From Variovorax sp. SG517 (GTDB taxonomy: Bacteria; Pseudomonadota; Gammaproteobacteria; Burkholderiales; Burkholderiaceae_C), in NCBI RefSeq assembly GCF_013376045.1, contig NZ_JABMJG010000017.1, positions 21,537 to 85,536 of the forward strand: a stretch of DNA of 64,000 bases, read 5' to 3'. The position numbers and the translations under genes are program-made. Position 1 is the stretch's first letter. The number at the start of each line of letters is the position of its first letter. Below the pieces are notes generated by a model. It ran no database searches. It saw only the letters and a program-made list of their open reading frames with translations, and was not told where the DNA came from. Of the stretch, positions 35,289-43,873 are shown piece after piece.

Positions 35289-37237
35289 GCCGTCTCCCGG
35301 CTGCCGCAGGCGGCGTGTGCCGTGTGTGCCGCGCTCGTCGCGCGTGCCTCGATCGTCAGGCTTGCGCCCTCGAGCCCCCGTGCGTGGAGCTCGCGCGAAG
35401 CCACGGCCGGGATCTGGCTCTCGCGCAGCAGGATCGCGAGATGGCAAAGCATCGAGGCCTGCTCGAACACGAAGCCCGAGACGTAGGGAATGAGCGCCGC
35501 GAGCGCGGCATAGGGTCGCGGCGCCACCACGATCATCGAGCCACCGCCCGCGCGTGCGCGTTCGGCCAGGCGGGCGATGGCGGGGCCGAGGCTTTCCGGG
35601 CTCGGCATGTGGCTGATCGACACGGTCGCGGCGATGCTGATGTCCTCCAATTGCCGGTCGGCCGGGACCACCAGCACCGCGCCATGCGCGAAGCCGGGAG
35701 AAATCGTTCGCCGTCCCGGCTCCTCGCCCGCTCCCTCGCTCCCCTGGGCGATGTGCAGGCTCTTGATCGGCGAGAAATCGATCAGCCTCAGCCGGCCGCC
35801 GCTCGCGACCCATTCCAGCTGCACCGGCCCGAAGCGCTCCACCGCCGCATGGGTGGCGCGGTGGAGCTGTTCGCGCTCGCGCGCGCCGAACGGTACGGCC
35901 GCGGCGGATTGCGAGCCGCTCACCCGCGCGTCGCCGTCGATGAAGAACGTGTGCGTGAGCGCCGATCCGCGATTGATCGCCAGCAAGCCGTCAGTGGAGC
36001 ACTCGCAGAGCACGCCGCCGTCTCCGGTAGGCTGGGTGATCAGCCCCCAGTCGCCGCGCACGTAGTCGCGGATCACGAAGGTCGATGCCTTCGCACCCAG
36101 TACCTGCCGCAGGCGGGCGGCCAGCTCGCCGGTGGGCAGCACCTGCTGGCGCAGGCCGTCCGAGAAATCGAGCACCACACTCTCCTCGCCGAAGCGCGCG
36201 CACAGCGCCTGCATGCGCGAGTCATCGGCGAAGCCGCCCGCATTGCCGCGCACCAGCAGCGCCGTGCCCGGAGCCACGCCGTGCGCATCCGCGAGCAGCG
36301 CGAGCGGCCGGCGCTTCGAGCGGAAGTAGTTCGCGAAACCCGGCAGCGGCCGGAACTCGGCGATGTCCTCGTCGGGTGCGAGATAGAGGTCGGTCCATGC
36401 GGCCTGGTCCGTGTCCTCCTCCGGCGCGTGCAGCGAGGTGATGGGGCGCCCCTGCAGCACCCACACCTGTTCACCGTCGAAGGCCCATTCGACGTCGACC
36501 GCTGTGCCCAGCTGGCTCTCCACCGTGCGCACGACCGCTCCGAGCTCCACCAGCATCTCCTGCTGGTCGCGCAAAGGAGCGTCCCCGGTCAGTCCGGCCT
36601 CCCCCCAGCGCACCGACTGCGAGGCCGCGGCACCGGACACCAGCGCATCGCCCAGGCCCTGCACGGCCTCGATCAGCATTTCGGGCCGCCCGTCGATCGG
36701 GTCGCGGCTGAAGGCAACGCCGGCCCAGCGCGCGGCAACCATGAGCTGCACGATCACCGTCATCTCCAGCGGCGCGTCGAGCAGGCCGCAGCGCAGCCGT
36801 TCGATGGCCGCGCGGCGCGAGAAGGCTGAACGCCACACCTGGGAGACTGCCGTCTTCAGCGCCGCCAGGCCCTCTACCTGCAGCACGGAGTCGAAGATGC
36901 CGGCGAAGCTGTGCGCCGCGCCGTCCTCGATGCCGCCGGAGGAGCGCACCGCCAGCGCGTGCGCAGCCGACAACCCGGCCCTGGCCAGCAGGTCCGCCAG
37001 GCGCGCGTCTGCATCGCGTGCCCATTGCGGGGCGGCCACCGCGTCGAGCCGGCCGAGGTCACGGTCCAGGAAGGCACCGGCGGTGAGCCGGATGCCGGCA
37101 AACACCTCCTGCGCCTCCTCGCGCATCGCGCCGTGGTTGGTCCACAGTTCGGCCAGCAGTTCTTCGTCGAGTGCGAACAGGGCGGGCACGGGCACGGCAT
37201 GCGACAGGGCGACGAGCGTGCGGTACTTGGAAGACAT
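35285..37237 (-). CDS. PEP-synthase-like dikinase lacking the PEP-binding barrel
   Basis: A 650-residue protein. Residues about 1-270 form the PPDK/PEP-synthase ATP-grasp domain (AVRSSGGIEDGAAHSFAG, VAFSRDP, EWAFDGEQVWVLQGRPI). Residues about 540-640 form the phosphohistidine swivel domain with the catalytic His599 in MLCHLAILLRESQIPAV. The C-terminal PEP/pyruvate TIM barrel is absent and a middle region of about 270 residues replaces it. This is the plan of rifampicin phosphotransferase and related antibiotic dikinases, which move a phosphate from ATP via His to a small molecule. The acceptor here is unknown, and is probably the product of this locus. Confidence 0.8.
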   Translation of the reverse strand: MSSKYRTLVALSHAVPVPALFALDEELLAELWTNHGAMREEAQEVFAGIRLTAGAFLDRDLGRLDAVAAPQWARDADARLADLLARAGLSAAHALAVRSSGGIEDGAAHSFAGIFDSVLQVEGLAALKTAVSQVWRSAFSRRAAIERLRCGLLDAPLEMTVIVQLMVAARWAGVAFSRDPIDGRPEMLIEAVQGLGDALVSGAAASQSVRWGEAGLTGDAPLRDQQEMLVELGAVVRTVESQLGTAVDVEWAFDGEQVWVLQGRPITSLHAPEEDTDQAAWTDLYLAPDEDIAEFRPLPGFANYFRSKRRPLALLADAHGVAPGTALLVRGNAGGFADDSRMQALCARFGEESVVLDFSDGLRQQVLPTGELAARLRQVLGAKASTFVIRDYVRGDWGLITQPTGDGGVLCECSTDGLLAINRGSALTHTFFIDGDARVSGSQSAAAVPFGAREREQLHRATHAAVERFGPVQLEWVASGGRLRLIDFSPIKSLHIAQGSEGAGEEPGRRTISPGFAHGAVLVVPADRQLEDISIAATVSISHMPSPESLGPAIARLAERARAGGGSMIVVAPRPYAALAALIPYVSGFVFEQASMLCHLAILLRESQIPAVASRELHARGLEGASLTIEARATSAAHTAHAACGSRETA

Positions 37238-37253
37238 GGCTCGGCGCTCCCTC

Positions 37254-37862
37254 TCAGGCGTCGTCCAGCTCGGCGGCGCGGGCGTCGACGACCTCGAGCG
37301 GATGCACGACGGAGGGCGCCGCGATCGGTGCCGGCATGGCCTTCTTCTGGTAGTCCATGAAGATGCGCGAAGCGTAGGCCTCGGTCGCCCCCTGGTACTT
37401 GCCGTCGTAGAGGTCGATGTCGCCCTGCACCTTCCAGAACATCATCTGCCCGATGTCCATGCCGGCATAGACGCGGATGCGGTTGATGGCCAGCAGCTGG
37501 ATGGTCCACTTGCCCACGAAGCCGATGTCGCCGAGCGAGGCCGAGAGGTTGATGAACATGCCCAGCCGCGCGATCGACGAACGCGCCGCATAGGTCGGCA
37601 CGAACTTCGTGCTGCCCATGGTCTCCATCGTCGTCGCCAGGTACAGCCGCATCGGCTCCAGCACGAAGCCCTCGGGGCCGATGTGGATGTCCTCGGTGGG
37701 CTTTTCCTCCTTGATGTCGATCACCCCCTCCTGATACACCTTCATGCGGGGAGCCAGCCTGAAGTTGTAACTGTTGGGATTGACGTTCTTCGCAAGGAAC
37801 GGCGCGATGGTGATGTCGCCGCTGTGAACGCGCTGGGAGATTTCGGTGCCTGTGAGGATCAT
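37254..37862 (-). CDS. dCTP-deaminase-like protein A (catalytic Glu replaced)
   Basis: A 202-residue Dcd/dUTPase-fold protein. The motif AARSSIARLGM keeps the Dcd Ser95, Ser96 and Arg99, but the strand that normally carries the catalytic Glu (TLE in Dcd) reads TIQ, so the residue is Gln122. The C-terminal tail QGATEAYASRIF resembles the Dcd nucleotide-closing segment, followed by about 30 extra residues. It overlaps paralogue B by 4 bp and lines up with it column for column. Without the Glu it should not deaminate alone; it may bind nucleotide or act with B. Confidence 0.8.
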   Translation of the reverse strand: MILTGTEISQRVHSGDITIAPFLAKNVNPNSYNFRLAPRMKVYQEGVIDIKEEKPTEDIHIGPEGFVLEPMRLYLATTMETMGSTKFVPTYAARSSIARLGMFINLSASLGDIGFVGKWTIQLLAINRIRVYAGMDIGQMMFWKVQGDIDLYDGKYQGATEAYASRIFMDYQKKAMPAPIAAPSVVHPLEVVDARAAELDDA

Positions 37863-38377
37863 TTGGAGTCCATGATGATTCGCGAGGGAACAACACCTTC
37901 CGAGCCCACGTAGCGGCCCTGATAGCTCAGTTCCCCGCCGAGGTTGGTCCAGAAGCAAACCTTGCCGATGCGCGCGCCGGCATAGACGCGCAGCGGTTGC
38001 GTGACGACGATCTCCAGCGTCCAGCAGATCACCGCGCCCGTATGACCAAGGGGCGCGCTGGTCTGGATGAACATGCCGCACAGGGCCGTGGAGAGATTGG
38101 CGTAGAGCTCGCTGGCGAAGTGCACGCCGCCGATGCGCTCCGCCGTCTGGCCGAGGTAGAAGCGCCCGGGCTGCAGCACCAGTCCCTCCTCGGGGATGAC
38201 GTGGCGAACCACCTGCAGGCCGAGATGCGGATCGATCTGGTCGGAGCTGTACTCGAGGATCTCCGCGCCCAGGCAGCAGCCGTACGAGTTCTGCTCGATC
38301 TGGCGCTCGTCGAAGGGCTCGATGACGATCGAGCCGGCCTCCCGCATGCGGCGGATTTCACTTCCCGTGAGGACCAT
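37859..38377 (-). CDS. dCTP-deaminase-like protein B (Ser/Arg replaced, Glu kept)
   Basis: A 172-residue Dcd-fold protein starting MVLTGSEIRRM, parallel to MILTGTEISQR of protein A. At the columns where A has Ser95 and Arg99, B has Leu95 and Leu99 (YANLSTALCGM), while the catalytic-Glu column is intact (CWTLEI, Glu122). The losses are therefore complementary to A. Since Dcd active sites are built between subunits of a trimer, a mixed A/B complex could be functional. B starts inside the last 20 bp of the desaturase gene. Confidence 0.8.
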   Translation of the reverse strand: MVLTGSEIRRMREAGSIVIEPFDERQIEQNSYGCCLGAEILEYSSDQIDPHLGLQVVRHVIPEEGLVLQPGRFYLGQTAERIGGVHFASELYANLSTALCGMFIQTSAPLGHTGAVICWTLEIVVTQPLRVYAGARIGKVCFWTNLGGELSYQGRYVGSEGVVPSRIIMDSK

Positions 38378-39371
38378 GCATGCCTTTCTCCGTCGCGCCG
38401 GCGGGCGCGGGTTTCGCCTGGACGGCCGGGTAGAGCTCGTGGATCAGCGAGCGCGGCCCGATGAAGTAGCCCATCGTCGGTTTTGCCGCCGCGCACTGCG
38501 CGTCGCCGGCCGCGAGCAGGCGCGACAGCGCGGGCAGGTTGTAGCTGGGCACGGCAGGACAGCTGTGGTGTTCCCAGTGGCGGTTGATGTGGCAGGGCGC
38601 CCAGAGAAAGCGCTCGATCCATCCCACGCGCAGGCTGCGCGCGGCCGTGTTCGCGGGGTTGCCGAGTCGCCCTCCGTGTTCCGCGATGCCCCGCACGCGC
38701 AGGATCGCGGGCATGAAAAGCAGGATCGGCAGCAGCCAGTAGAGGACGAATTCGCGCCACACGCCGAAGCCGGCCACCAGCGCCGCCACCGCCACGACGA
38801 AGGCCACTGCGAGGATGCGGTCGAACCGGCTGCCCGGGGACGTACGGGAGAACAGGCCCAGCATGCCGAAGCTGTTGGCCGAACGAAGGGTCGCCAGGGT
38901 CGTGAGGCCCGAGGCGTCGCGCAGCAGCAGCGCGAGGAAGCGCCCGCGTGTCGCCGGGATCACGGAGTCGGCGACGTCGGGATCGCCCTCGCCGTTGAGG
39001 TAGCGGTGGTGCCTGAAATGATGGGCGCGGTAGCGCGCCACGCTCAGGGTCAGTGGGAAGGCCAGCATCAGGTTGCCGACGAGGTCGTTGATGCGGCGGT
39101 TGCGCGCGAGCAGGCAGTGGGCCGCATCGTGCATCAGCACCAGCATCGCATGCTGGCGCGTGGCAATGACCAGCATCGCGGCAATGGTCACGGGCCATTG
39201 CTTCAGCCACTGTGCCAGCACGATGACGATGGCGCACACCAGCCACTGCGTGAGGATCTGCGCTGCGCAGTTCCAGGGCCGCAGCGTGGCAAGCGCCTGC
39301 AGCGTCTGCGGGCCGAAGGGCAGGCGCATCGGCTGCCCGCCGAGGGTAGTGCTCATGCCGGTCGCGGTCAT
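38358..39371 (-). CDS. Membrane fatty-acid desaturase
   Basis: A 337-residue integral-membrane di-iron enzyme with three His boxes: HDAAH (81-85), HHFRHH (117-122) and HINRHWEHH (261-269). Four or so hydrophobic spans are placed as in acyl-CoA/acyl-lipid desaturases and beta-carotene ketolase-like hydroxylases. It would desaturate or hydroxylate an acyl chain or similar lipid. The start overlaps the reductase gene by 4 bp. With the AMP ligase and hydroxylase on the other arm it implies a lipid-like part in the product. Confidence 0.86.
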   Translation of the reverse strand: MTATGMSTTLGGQPMRLPFGPQTLQALATLRPWNCAAQILTQWLVCAIVIVLAQWLKQWPVTIAAMLVIATRQHAMLVLMHDAAHCLLARNRRINDLVGNLMLAFPLTLSVARYRAHHFRHHRYLNGEGDPDVADSVIPATRGRFLALLLRDASGLTTLATLRSANSFGMLGLFSRTSPGSRFDRILAVAFVVAVAALVAGFGVWREFVLYWLLPILLFMPAILRVRGIAEHGGRLGNPANTAARSLRVGWIERFLWAPCHINRHWEHHSCPAVPSYNLPALSRLLAAGDAQCAAAKPTMGYFIGPRSLIHELYPAVQAKPAPAGATEKGMHGPHGK

Positions 39372-40483
39372 GCGGGCTGCTCCTGCGCCGCCGGGGCGGA
39401 CGACGCCGTCGAAGCCTGCGGCCTCACCGTGCGCGGGTGGCATGCGATCCAGTGGTCGACCACGCCCGGCAGGAAGGCCAACGGGTCGGGCGAGGGTGAA
39501 CTCACGTGCAGCGGCGGGCGCACGCGGTCGCTGCTTGCATAGGTGCCGTACACGCGCAGCAGCCGTTCGAAATAGCGGAAATCGGAGCGCGAGATGCCCG
39601 GCGGCTGCCACGCGGCCAGGGCACGCTTGAGGAAGCCCCATTGCCGGTCGCGCAGGATGGGCACCGGCGCGAGCTCGGCAAGCCCGTGGCGGCGTCGAGC
39701 GAGCGCGATGCGCTCCTCGATGAGCCGCACCGCGGTCTCATAACGCACGCGATGCGGCCCCGCCGAGGCCACGCACTCGCCCGGCGTGTCGCTGGCCGCG
39801 CACCGCAGCACCATCGCGTGCAGTTCGGCCACCACCCAGTCCACGGGCACGATGTCGAGCAAGCCGTCCTTGTTGCCGACGAGGAAGGGCGGATTGAAGG
39901 CCGCGAGGAACTTGATCAGCGGGTAGAGCCCGTTGAAACGCGCGATCTCCCCCGTGCGGCTGTCGCCGACCACCAGGCTGCAGCTGAACGTGGAGATCGG
40001 CAGCCGCGCGCCAAACTCCTCGCGCAGGCTGCGTTCGGCCATCGCCTTGCTTTCCTCGTAGCCGTTGCGATAGTCCCAGTCGTGCGTCCGCGTGTAGGCC
40101 GTCGAGACGTAGACCATGTGCGCACGCGCCGACGCCGCCAGCAGCAGCCGCACGAAATTCCGCGTGCCCTGCACATTGAGCTGCTGCATCTCCTCGCAAC
40201 TCTTGTCCCAGGACACGTCGGCCGCCAGGTGCACGCCGACCGTGGGCACGTGCTCCATGGCCAGCAGCCGCGCCGCCATGTCGACGCTGGCGTCGTCCGA
40301 CAGGTCTGCCTCGATGAAGTCGACGCGCTCTCGCTGCGCGGGCGTCAGGGTCTGCGCCAGCGCGGCGCGCGCCTTCTCCGAGCGCAGCACGCAGGTCAGG
40401 CGCAAGTCGGCATCGTGCGCCAGCAGGGCGGCCACGAGCGGGATGCCGACGGTGCCGCTCGCGCCGCTGAGCAGCACCTTCAT
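39368..40483 (-). CDS. NAD-binding_4 reductase (fatty-acyl/thioester reductase-like extended SDR)
   Basis: A 371-residue extended SDR with GASGTVG at 7-13, the YGYEESKAMAE-like active site (YEESK) and a layout (VHLAADVSW, NVQGTRNFVRLLL, DIVPVDWVV) typical of Male-sterility/thioester-reductase domains. These reduce acyl-CoA or acyl-carrier thioesters to aldehydes or alcohols with NADPH. Paired with an aminotransferase two genes upstream, an acyl to aldehyde to amine sequence is possible. It is a stand-alone domain, not fused to a carrier or ligase. Confidence 0.78.
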   Translation of the reverse strand: MKVLLSGASGTVGIPLVAALLAHDADLRLTCVLRSEKARAALAQTLTPAQRERVDFIEADLSDDASVDMAARLLAMEHVPTVGVHLAADVSWDKSCEEMQQLNVQGTRNFVRLLLAASARAHMVYVSTAYTRTHDWDYRNGYEESKAMAERSLREEFGARLPISTFSCSLVVGDSRTGEIARFNGLYPLIKFLAAFNPPFLVGNKDGLLDIVPVDWVVAELHAMVLRCAASDTPGECVASAGPHRVRYETAVRLIEERIALARRRHGLAELAPVPILRDRQWGFLKRALAAWQPPGISRSDFRYFERLLRVYGTYASSDRVRPPLHVSSPSPDPLAFLPGVVDHWIACHPRTVRPQASTASSAPAAQEQPA

Positions 40484-40941
40484 GAGCCGACCAGCACGCC
40501 GTCTGCGGCGGCCATGCGCGTGCGGATGCCCTCCAGCATCTGGCGGCTGTTGGCGCGGATGGCGCGTTCGCCGATCGGATGCAGCACCTCGGCCAGCGAC
40601 GGTATGCCGAGGTCGAAGCTCACGTCAAGCTCCACGCTGAGGCTGCCGTCACCGGCGTCCAGCACGCGCCACTCGCCCTGCCACACCTCGAGGTCGCCGT
40701 CGGTCTGTTCGAACACGATGCGGTGGTCATCGGTGAGCAGGTCGCGCTCTGTCCACGACAGCTCGCTGCCGTTGAGCAGCACGCGCCAGTGGCTGAGGAT
40801 CTCGGTGGCGGAGCGCCGCTCCACGCGCACCTCCAGCACGTCCTGCATGAAATCCGGGTAGCGCTCGAAGTCGCACAGCGTGCGCCAGAGAAGTTCGCGG
40901 TCCATCGGGCCCATGGCGAGCGATGAGTTGACGTCAGGCAT
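40480..40941 (-). CDS. START/SRPBCC-domain protein (COQ10/cyclase type)
   Basis: A 153-residue helix-grip protein. It has LLWRTLCDFERYPDFMQDVLEVRV near the N-terminus, a six-strand sheet (SHWRVLLNGSELSWTERD), and a final amphipathic helix. Such domains bind hydrophobic ligands and include aromatase/cyclases and COQ10-type lipid binders. It could carry the lipid-like intermediate. It overlaps the aminotransferase gene by 8 bp and the reductase by 4 bp. Confidence 0.78.
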   Translation of the reverse strand: MPDVNSSLAMGPMDRELLWRTLCDFERYPDFMQDVLEVRVERRSATEILSHWRVLLNGSELSWTERDLLTDDHRIVFEQTDGDLEVWQGEWRVLDAGDGSLSVELDVSFDLGIPSLAEVLHPIGERAIRANSRQMLEGIRTRMAAADGVLVGS

Positions 40942-42202
40942 TGGCGAGAGGCTCCTTCGAGGGCAAGGGGTCGCGGGAGGGCAGGGCGGCCACGCTGGCG
41001 CAGAAGCGCCCGATGCCGTCCATCAGCGTGGCTTCATCGATGACCGCCGGCGGGTACACGCGCACGACGTTCGGTGCCGTGAGGCAGAAGGCGATCAGCA
41101 GCTTGCGCTTGGCCGCCTCGATGATCATCTGCCCGGCGTCGCTCATATCCCTGAACTCGACGCCGATCATGAAACCCTCACCGCGCACCTGCGCCACGCC
41201 CGGGTGCTGGCCGATGCGCGCGGCGATGAGTTCGCGGCAGTGCTCGCCGAGCCTGGCCACCCTGGGCGCGAAGGACGGCTCGGTGACCACGTCGAGCACG
41301 GCATTCACCACGGCGCCCGCCAAGGGGCTGCCCGCGAAGGACGAGGCGTGCACCACCGGGTCGCGCGCGGCGGCACCGAACTGCGCCGAATCGAACAGCG
41401 CCGCGGCCACGGGGAACATGCCCCCACCGAGGACCTTGCCGAGCAGGCGGATGTCGGGTGCGACGGGACACACCAGCTGGCCGGTACGGCCGAGCCCGGT
41501 CTGGATCTCGTCGAGGACGAACCGCACGCCATGTGCGCGCGTGAGGTCGCGCAGCGCCTGCAGGAAGGCCGGTGCCACCGGGCGGATGCCGCCTTCCCCC
41601 TGCACCGGTTCGATGATCGCGGCCGCGTATGTGCCGGTGGCCAGGGCAGCCTCGACGGCCCCAAGGTCGCCGACGTCGACGAAGCTCGACTGCCCGTCGG
41701 TCAGCAAGGCGCCATGCCGCTCGTAGCCGTGGCTCACGCTCAGTGCGCCGGGCGTGCGCCCATGGTAGGCATGGCGAAACGCCAGGATGCGCCGCCGGCC
41801 GGTGGCGATGCGCGCGAGCTTGAGCGCGGCCTCGACCGCCTCCGAGCCGGTGTTGGCCAGGATGAGGCTGTCCAGCGGCTGGCCGCCCAGCGCGAGCAGC
41901 CGCTCGGCCGCCGCCACGATCGGCTCGTTGGCGAGGATCTTCGACGAAAGCCCCATGCGCGCCGCTTGCGCGGTCAGGGCCTGCACGACCTGTGGATGGG
42001 CATGGCCGAGCAGGTGGACGCCGAACGATCCGAAGTCGAGCCAGCGCGCACCCGCACTGTCCTCGATCCAGGGGCCGCTCGCGCTGCACTCGGAGCTCGC
42101 GAGCCCGGCCATCTTGAGCATCAGCCCCTGCTGGCGGCCAAAGACGCTGCCGTAGCGGTCCGCGAAGGCGTTCTTGCGCCCGGTCGGTCTGTCGTCGTTC
42201 AT
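40934..42202 (-). CDS. Class III PLP aminotransferase
   Basis: A 422-residue fold I aminotransferase of the acetylornithine/putrescine type: NTGSEAVEAALKLAR, HAYHGRT, DEIQTGLGRTG (Asp231 to the pyridine N) and Lys256 in LLGKVLGGG. Class III enzymes transfer amino groups between omega-amines or aldehydes and keto acids. It may aminate an aldehyde from the neighbouring reductase, or use the diamine from the decarboxylase. The start at 42202 overlaps the unknown gene upstream (ATGA); the frame beyond it is not conserved. Confidence 0.88.
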   Translation of the reverse strand: MNDDRPTGRKNAFADRYGSVFGRQQGLMLKMAGLASSECSASGPWIEDSAGARWLDFGSFGVHLLGHAHPQVVQALTAQAARMGLSSKILANEPIVAAAERLLALGGQPLDSLILANTGSEAVEAALKLARIATGRRRILAFRHAYHGRTPGALSVSHGYERHGALLTDGQSSFVDVGDLGAVEAALATGTYAAAIIEPVQGEGGIRPVAPAFLQALRDLTRAHGVRFVLDEIQTGLGRTGQLVCPVAPDIRLLGKVLGGGMFPVAAALFDSAQFGAAARDPVVHASSFAGSPLAGAVVNAVLDVVTEPSFAPRVARLGEHCRELIAARIGQHPGVAQVRGEGFMIGVEFRDMSDAGQMIIEAAKRKLLIAFCLTAPNVVRVYPPAVIDEATLMDGIGRFCASVAALPSRDPLPSKEPLANA

Positions 42203-42762
42203 AGCGAGGTCATCAGCGGCGCGAGGAAGCCGGCATCGCAGCCCACGCGCTCGCAAGCCTTGTTGGCAGAACGCAGGAAGCGCAGCACGTGGCCCTGGTT
42301 TTCGGGTTGCAGCGCATCGACGAGGTCGCTCGGGAAGGCAGCGAGCAGTTCCTCGAGCACGCCGATGAGCCGGTCGACTTCCGCGCCGTCGGTGGGCACG
42401 TCCAGACCGAGCAGGCGGGTCGCGGCGGGACCGTCGATGGCCGCCACGTCGCCCAGGCCGTAGGCCATGAGCAGCGGCAGGCGATGCATCTCCGGCGGCA
42501 CCACCGCGCGGCCGAGCACCGCGTCCACCTGCAGCAGCAGTTCGGCAATCTTGATCTTGACGAGTGCTGCCGCGTCCGGGATGTCGCGCGCGCCCGCCAA
42601 GTCCTCGATGTACGCGCGCAGCTCCGTCATGAGCAGCCAGGCGGCACTGATGGTCGAGGTGACATGCTCGCCTGCATCGAAGCGGTACCCCGCGTTGATG
42701 CGCGGGAACCACCGCACGGTCCGGGCGGACGAAGAAAACCGCGGCTCAGTCGGCGAGGGCAT
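42199..42762 (-). CDS. Unknown operon protein, 187 residues
   Basis: I do not recognise a family. The protein appears all-helical and soluble, with a basic N-terminus of about 25 residues (RFSSSARTVRWFPRINAGY) and long helices (AALVKIKIAELLLQVDAVLG, VDRLIGVLEELLAAF). There are no obvious catalytic motifs and no phosphopantetheine GxDS, so it is not a standard carrier protein. It overlaps the nucleotidyltransferase-like gene by 17 bp and the aminotransferase by 4 bp, so it is certainly translated within the operon. Possibly a scaffold or partner protein. Confidence 0.65.
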   Translation of the reverse strand: MPSPTEPRFSSSARTVRWFPRINAGYRFDAGEHVTSTISAAWLLMTELRAYIEDLAGARDIPDAAALVKIKIAELLLQVDAVLGRAVVPPEMHRLPLLMAYGLGDVAAIDGPAATRLLGLDVPTDGAEVDRLIGVLEELLAAFPSDLVDALQPENQGHVLRFLRSANKACERVGCDAGFLAPLMTSL

Positions 42763-43861
42763 GGGTGTCTTCCTTGTCTTCGTCTTCCGCGCGGGAATCG
42801 ATGGCCGTGAGCGAGAAGCTCAGCGCACCGCTGCGTGCGCCGCGCAGCAGCGAGGCCGCCTGCGTGCTGGTGAGGGTGGCGAGACCTGCGAACTCGGGCG
42901 GGGGCGCCTGCATCTCAGCAGTCGTGGCGAGCCGGGCACGACCGTCATCGCCGATCAGGAAGGCCGAGCCCTTGTCGAGCGCGGCCTGTGTGCAGGAAGC
43001 CGCCGTGTGGGGCAAGGCGTCAGCCAGCGAAGGCGCGTCCATCAGCACGGCGAGCCGTGCCGCGATCTCGTCCAGCGCAGCGATCTCCAGCGCAGTGGCG
43101 GCGGGCGCGAATTCGCAGACCGCCGACCACAGGGCCGTGAGCCGGTCCTGCAGCATCGGGTCGAGCAGCCCCCTGCGCGATGTCGCCGCCTCGTGCCAGC
43201 GGCGCAGCGTCCATTTCTTGTTCGACAACACCCAGCCGCCGAGCGACAGCGCGGCTGCCATCGCAAAGAGGCAGGCATTGATCAGGTAGCCGCGCGCCGC
43301 TTCGGGCTCGCCGGCGCGCCCGGCCAGCATCGCGCACACCCGGCTCTGGTGGAAGGCGTCGTACTCCTGCGCGGCAGCGACCGGCACCAATGCCGGCAGG
43401 TGCCCGAGATGGTGTGCGTGGCCGTCGGTGGCAACGGCATAGACGATGCGCTCCAGGTACTTCTTGCGCACGGCGTGGGATGCGTCCCAGCGCTGGTAGT
43501 CCGCGAGCCGCTGCGGCAGGGCGCGCCGGGACAGCAGCGCAAGGTCGGCGAAGGCCCGCTCCAGGTCCTGCGCGCCGATCGGCAGGATCTCGCAATGCTG
43601 GCCATCGCGGTGGATCTGCGTGGCCATCTGGCCCCGGCTCACGGGCTGCGGCGTCACGCAGATGAGGTCGATGTCGCTCGTGGCGGTGGCGATGCCGTGC
43701 ACCGGCGAACTCGTGAGCAGCACTTGCGCATCCTCGAAGCCCTGTTCGCGCGCCAGCGTGGCGAGCAGCTCGAAGCCGATGTTGCGGCCGCGCAGGAACG
43801 CAGCGGCGTTGGCGGTGACGAAATCCGGGTAGTTCACTGTCTGCAGGCTCCGGTGGTCCAT
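42746..43861 (-). CDS. Nucleotidyltransferase-fold protein (pol-beta superfamily)
   Basis: A 371-residue protein whose residues about 28-95 carry the minimal nucleotidyltransferase motif: a helix, then LLTSSPVHGIATATSDIDL with the metal pair Asp63 and Asp65, then HCEILPI as a third acidic strand. The rest (about 120-371) is helical, resembling kanamycin-nucleotidyltransferase-type C-domains. It would transfer a nucleotide to a small molecule or protein. Its presence together with an HPr-kinase-like gene echoes tailoring gene pairs of some peptide loci. It starts 12 bp after the phosphatase gene. Confidence 0.72.
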   Translation of the reverse strand: MDHRSLQTVNYPDFVTANAAAFLRGRNIGFELLATLAREQGFEDAQVLLTSSPVHGIATATSDIDLICVTPQPVSRGQMATQIHRDGQHCEILPIGAQDLERAFADLALLSRRALPQRLADYQRWDASHAVRKKYLERIVYAVATDGHAHHLGHLPALVPVAAAQEYDAFHQSRVCAMLAGRAGEPEAARGYLINACLFAMAAALSLGGWVLSNKKWTLRRWHEAATSRRGLLDPMLQDRLTALWSAVCEFAPAATALEIAALDEIAARLAVLMDAPSLADALPHTAASCTQAALDKGSAFLIGDDGRARLATTAEMQAPPPEFAGLATLTSTQAASLLRGARSGALSFSLTAIDSRAEDEDKEDTHALAD

Positions 43862-43873
43862 GTCTTCGCGCGA

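Noticed and set aside
37254..38377. Ordinary housekeeping dCTP deaminase duplicated by chance
   Set aside because: Both copies have lost key residues, they are embedded by overlaps in an operon and they are strongly diverged from each other.
38358..42202. A PKS/NRPS-like carrier-dependent assembly line
   Set aside because: Only the reductase resembles such a domain; no carrier protein with a phosphopantetheine Ser motif and no condensation or ketosynthase domain is present.
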